15,433 bases of DNA from Campylobacterales bacterium (GTDB lineage: Bacteria > Campylobacterota > Campylobacteria > Campylobacterales > QNZT01), in contig JALUNR010000023.1 in NCBI GenBank assembly GCA_027055005.1, positions 1 through 15,433 of the forward strand, written 5' to 3'. Positions 14,768 through 15,433 of this stretch are shown here, piece after piece (positions within the stretch are counted from its first letter, which is position 1; every line of letters begins with the position of its first letter). The position numbers and the translations under genes were made by a program. The notes under the pieces are model-generated. The model saw nothing but the letters and a program-made list of their open reading frames with translations. It ran no database searches and was not told where the DNA came from.

Positions 14768-14782
14768 TGCTAATATTATACC
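14768..14782. promoter_or_regulatory. Overlapping divergent promoters of the NfeD and thioesterase genes
   Basis: The two genes are only 38 bp apart. On the minus strand TATAAT (14780-14775), preceded by T-rich sequence that lies inside the thioesterase coding region, would start NfeD mRNA near 14768 with its ribosome binding site in the leader. On the plus strand TAATAT (14771-14776) would start transcription at or next to the thioesterase ATG (14783). The two -10 elements share bases 14775-14776, so polymerase probably cannot use both at once. Confidence 0.55.
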
Positions 14783-15154
14783 ATGAAAATAAAAATATAT
14801 TATAAACATACAGACCTTGGTGGTATAGTATATCACTCAAACTATATAGACTTTTGCGAGATGGCAAGAAGTGAACTTTTTTTTAAAAATGGAAAATCTC
14901 CTATGATAAATAGTTGCCATTTTGCAGTAAAAGAGATGCACTGCAATTTTTTAGCATCATCAACTTTAGGAGATGAGTTAGAAGTAAAAACAAAAGTCAA
15001 TAAAATAAAATCCGCCTCAGTACTCCTTCATCATGATATTTATAAAGATAAAAAAGTGATATTTACTATGGATGTAACACTTGTATTTTTATGTAAAGAT
15101 TTAAAAATAACAAAAATAGATGAAAATACAAAAAACTTTTTTTCATGTATCTAA
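14783..15154 (+). CDS. YbgC/FadM-type acyl-CoA thioesterase (hotdog fold)
   Basis: A 123-residue hotdog-fold protein of the 4-hydroxybenzoyl-CoA/YbgC thioesterase family, which hydrolyses acyl-CoA (or acyl-ACP) thioesters in the cytosol. The signature YYKHTDLGGIVYHSNYIDFCEMARSE (6-31) holds the catalytic Asp11 of the TD-x-GG motif; Tyr17, His18 and Asn20 are the expected next conserved residues. Later strands (EVKTKVNKIKSASVLLHHDIY and VTLVFLC) match the fold. The usual Glu-Arg-Ala-Arg after the signature is Glu-Met-Ala-Arg. There is no ribosome binding site before the ATG, which lies about 6 bases after a -10-like hexamer, so the mRNA may be leaderless. It overlaps the following transporter gene by 10 bases. 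No tol-pal genes, a frequent neighbour of ybgC, are in the window. Confidence 0.88.
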   Translation: MKIKIYYKHTDLGGIVYHSNYIDFCEMARSELFFKNGKSPMINSCHFAVKEMHCNFLASSTLGDELEVKTKVNKIKSASVLLHHDIYKDKKVIFTMDVTLVFLCKDLKITKIDENTKNFFSCI

Positions 15155-15433
15155 AACTTTTAAAAAATCCACTTTTTTTAAAACTTAGTATTGTTCAACT
15201 TTTAGTATATTTTGGTTCATTTTTTACAAGTGTAGCTATCTATACTTTAGTGCTTAATTTCAAAGCTACCCCTATACAAACCGCCCTAATAGTAGCCTCT
15301 TTTTCTATCCCAGGACTCTTTGGAGTAATAAATGGCAGCTTAGTAGATAAGTTTAACTTACAAACTTTTATGAGAGTTTGTCTTATATTTGAGATGTTTT
15401 TTACAACATTATTTTTAACTATCACAAATCCAT
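15145..15433 (+). CDS. MFS transporter, N-terminal part only (cut by window edge)
   Basis: An open frame from ATG 15145 runs off the window after 96 codons. It begins NPLFLKLSIVQLLVYFGSF and shows three hydrophobic segments (about 10-35, 42-62, 75-95). Between the second and third lies GVINGSLVDKFNLQ, a variant of the MFS motif A (G-x-L-x-D-R). This pattern fits the MFS_3-like exporters with 12 membrane segments. The ATG lies inside the last codons of the thioesterase gene (10-base overlap), implying translational coupling. The substrate cannot be told. The annotation rests on the N-terminal fifth of the protein. Confidence 0.75.
   Translation, partial: MYLKLLKNPLFLKLSIVQLLVYFGSFFTSVAIYTLVLNFKATPIQTALIVASFSIPGLFGVINGSLVDKFNLQTFMRVCLIFEMFFTTLFLTITNP

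Noticed and set aside
14745..14867. Upstream extension of the NfeD frame giving a 191-residue protein
   Set aside because: It would overlap the thioesterase gene and its own promoter, has no ribosome binding site, and the added residues do not resemble NfeD N-termini; the ATG at 14744 has a strong AGGAG.
15240..15425. Minus-strand frame near the right edge
   Set aside because: It opposes the MFS transporter, whose N-terminal motifs are clear; the minus frame has no recognisable content.

Overview
The window reads as an ordinary chromosomal segment of a Campylobacterota (epsilonproteobacterial) genome, most like the Arcobacter group. I base this on the very low G+C (about 30% by eye), tight gene packing with many 1-14 nt overlaps, promoters made of a TATAAT-type -10 behind T-rich tracts rather than a clear -35, and typical family variants (short ArgG, MurF with a membrane N-terminus, LptD with only two cysteines). 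No mobile element, CRISPR array, tRNA or rRNA was seen. There is no gene-free stretch longer than 300 bases.

Left part (1-6107, all minus strand). Read in transcription order, a likely 6S RNA gene starts at about 6107 and is followed by purD, an RDD membrane protein, lptD, mlaD, a small J-domain protein and a phosphoribosyltransferase-like gene cut by the window edge. The genes abut or overlap by a few bases, so they are probably one transcription unit. Two of its members act in outer-membrane lipid handling: LptD (LPS insertion) and an MCE/MlaD protein whose C-terminal third looks like an outer-membrane beta-barrel.

Middle (6143-8009, minus). hemD (uroporphyrinogen-III synthase) lies directly upstream of the 6S promoter, and dnaJ (complete type I chaperone) lies upstream of hemD. 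A 154-bp divergent promoter region separates dnaJ from the plus-strand genes.

Right of centre (8164-13439, plus). A soluble GGDEF diguanylate cyclase is followed by a short gap holding a perfect 8-bp hairpin, then argG, an alpha/beta hydrolase, a membrane-anchored murF and a family 9 glycosyltransferase. The last four are closely spaced and probably co-transcribed, mixing arginine synthesis with cell-envelope synthesis.

Right end (13432-15433). A minus-strand NfeD/SPFH (stomatin-like) pair runs into the glycosyltransferase, with the two stop codons overlapping. It diverges, through overlapping promoters in a 38-bp gap, from a YbgC-type thioesterase and a truncated MFS transporter.

I do not see a clearly undescribed system. 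The points most worth a second look are the 6S RNA candidate at purD, the MCE-plus-barrel architecture of MlaD beside lptD, the palindromes in the argG leader, the probable leaderless thioesterase mRNA, and a glycosyltransferase lacking the usual catalytic Asp.
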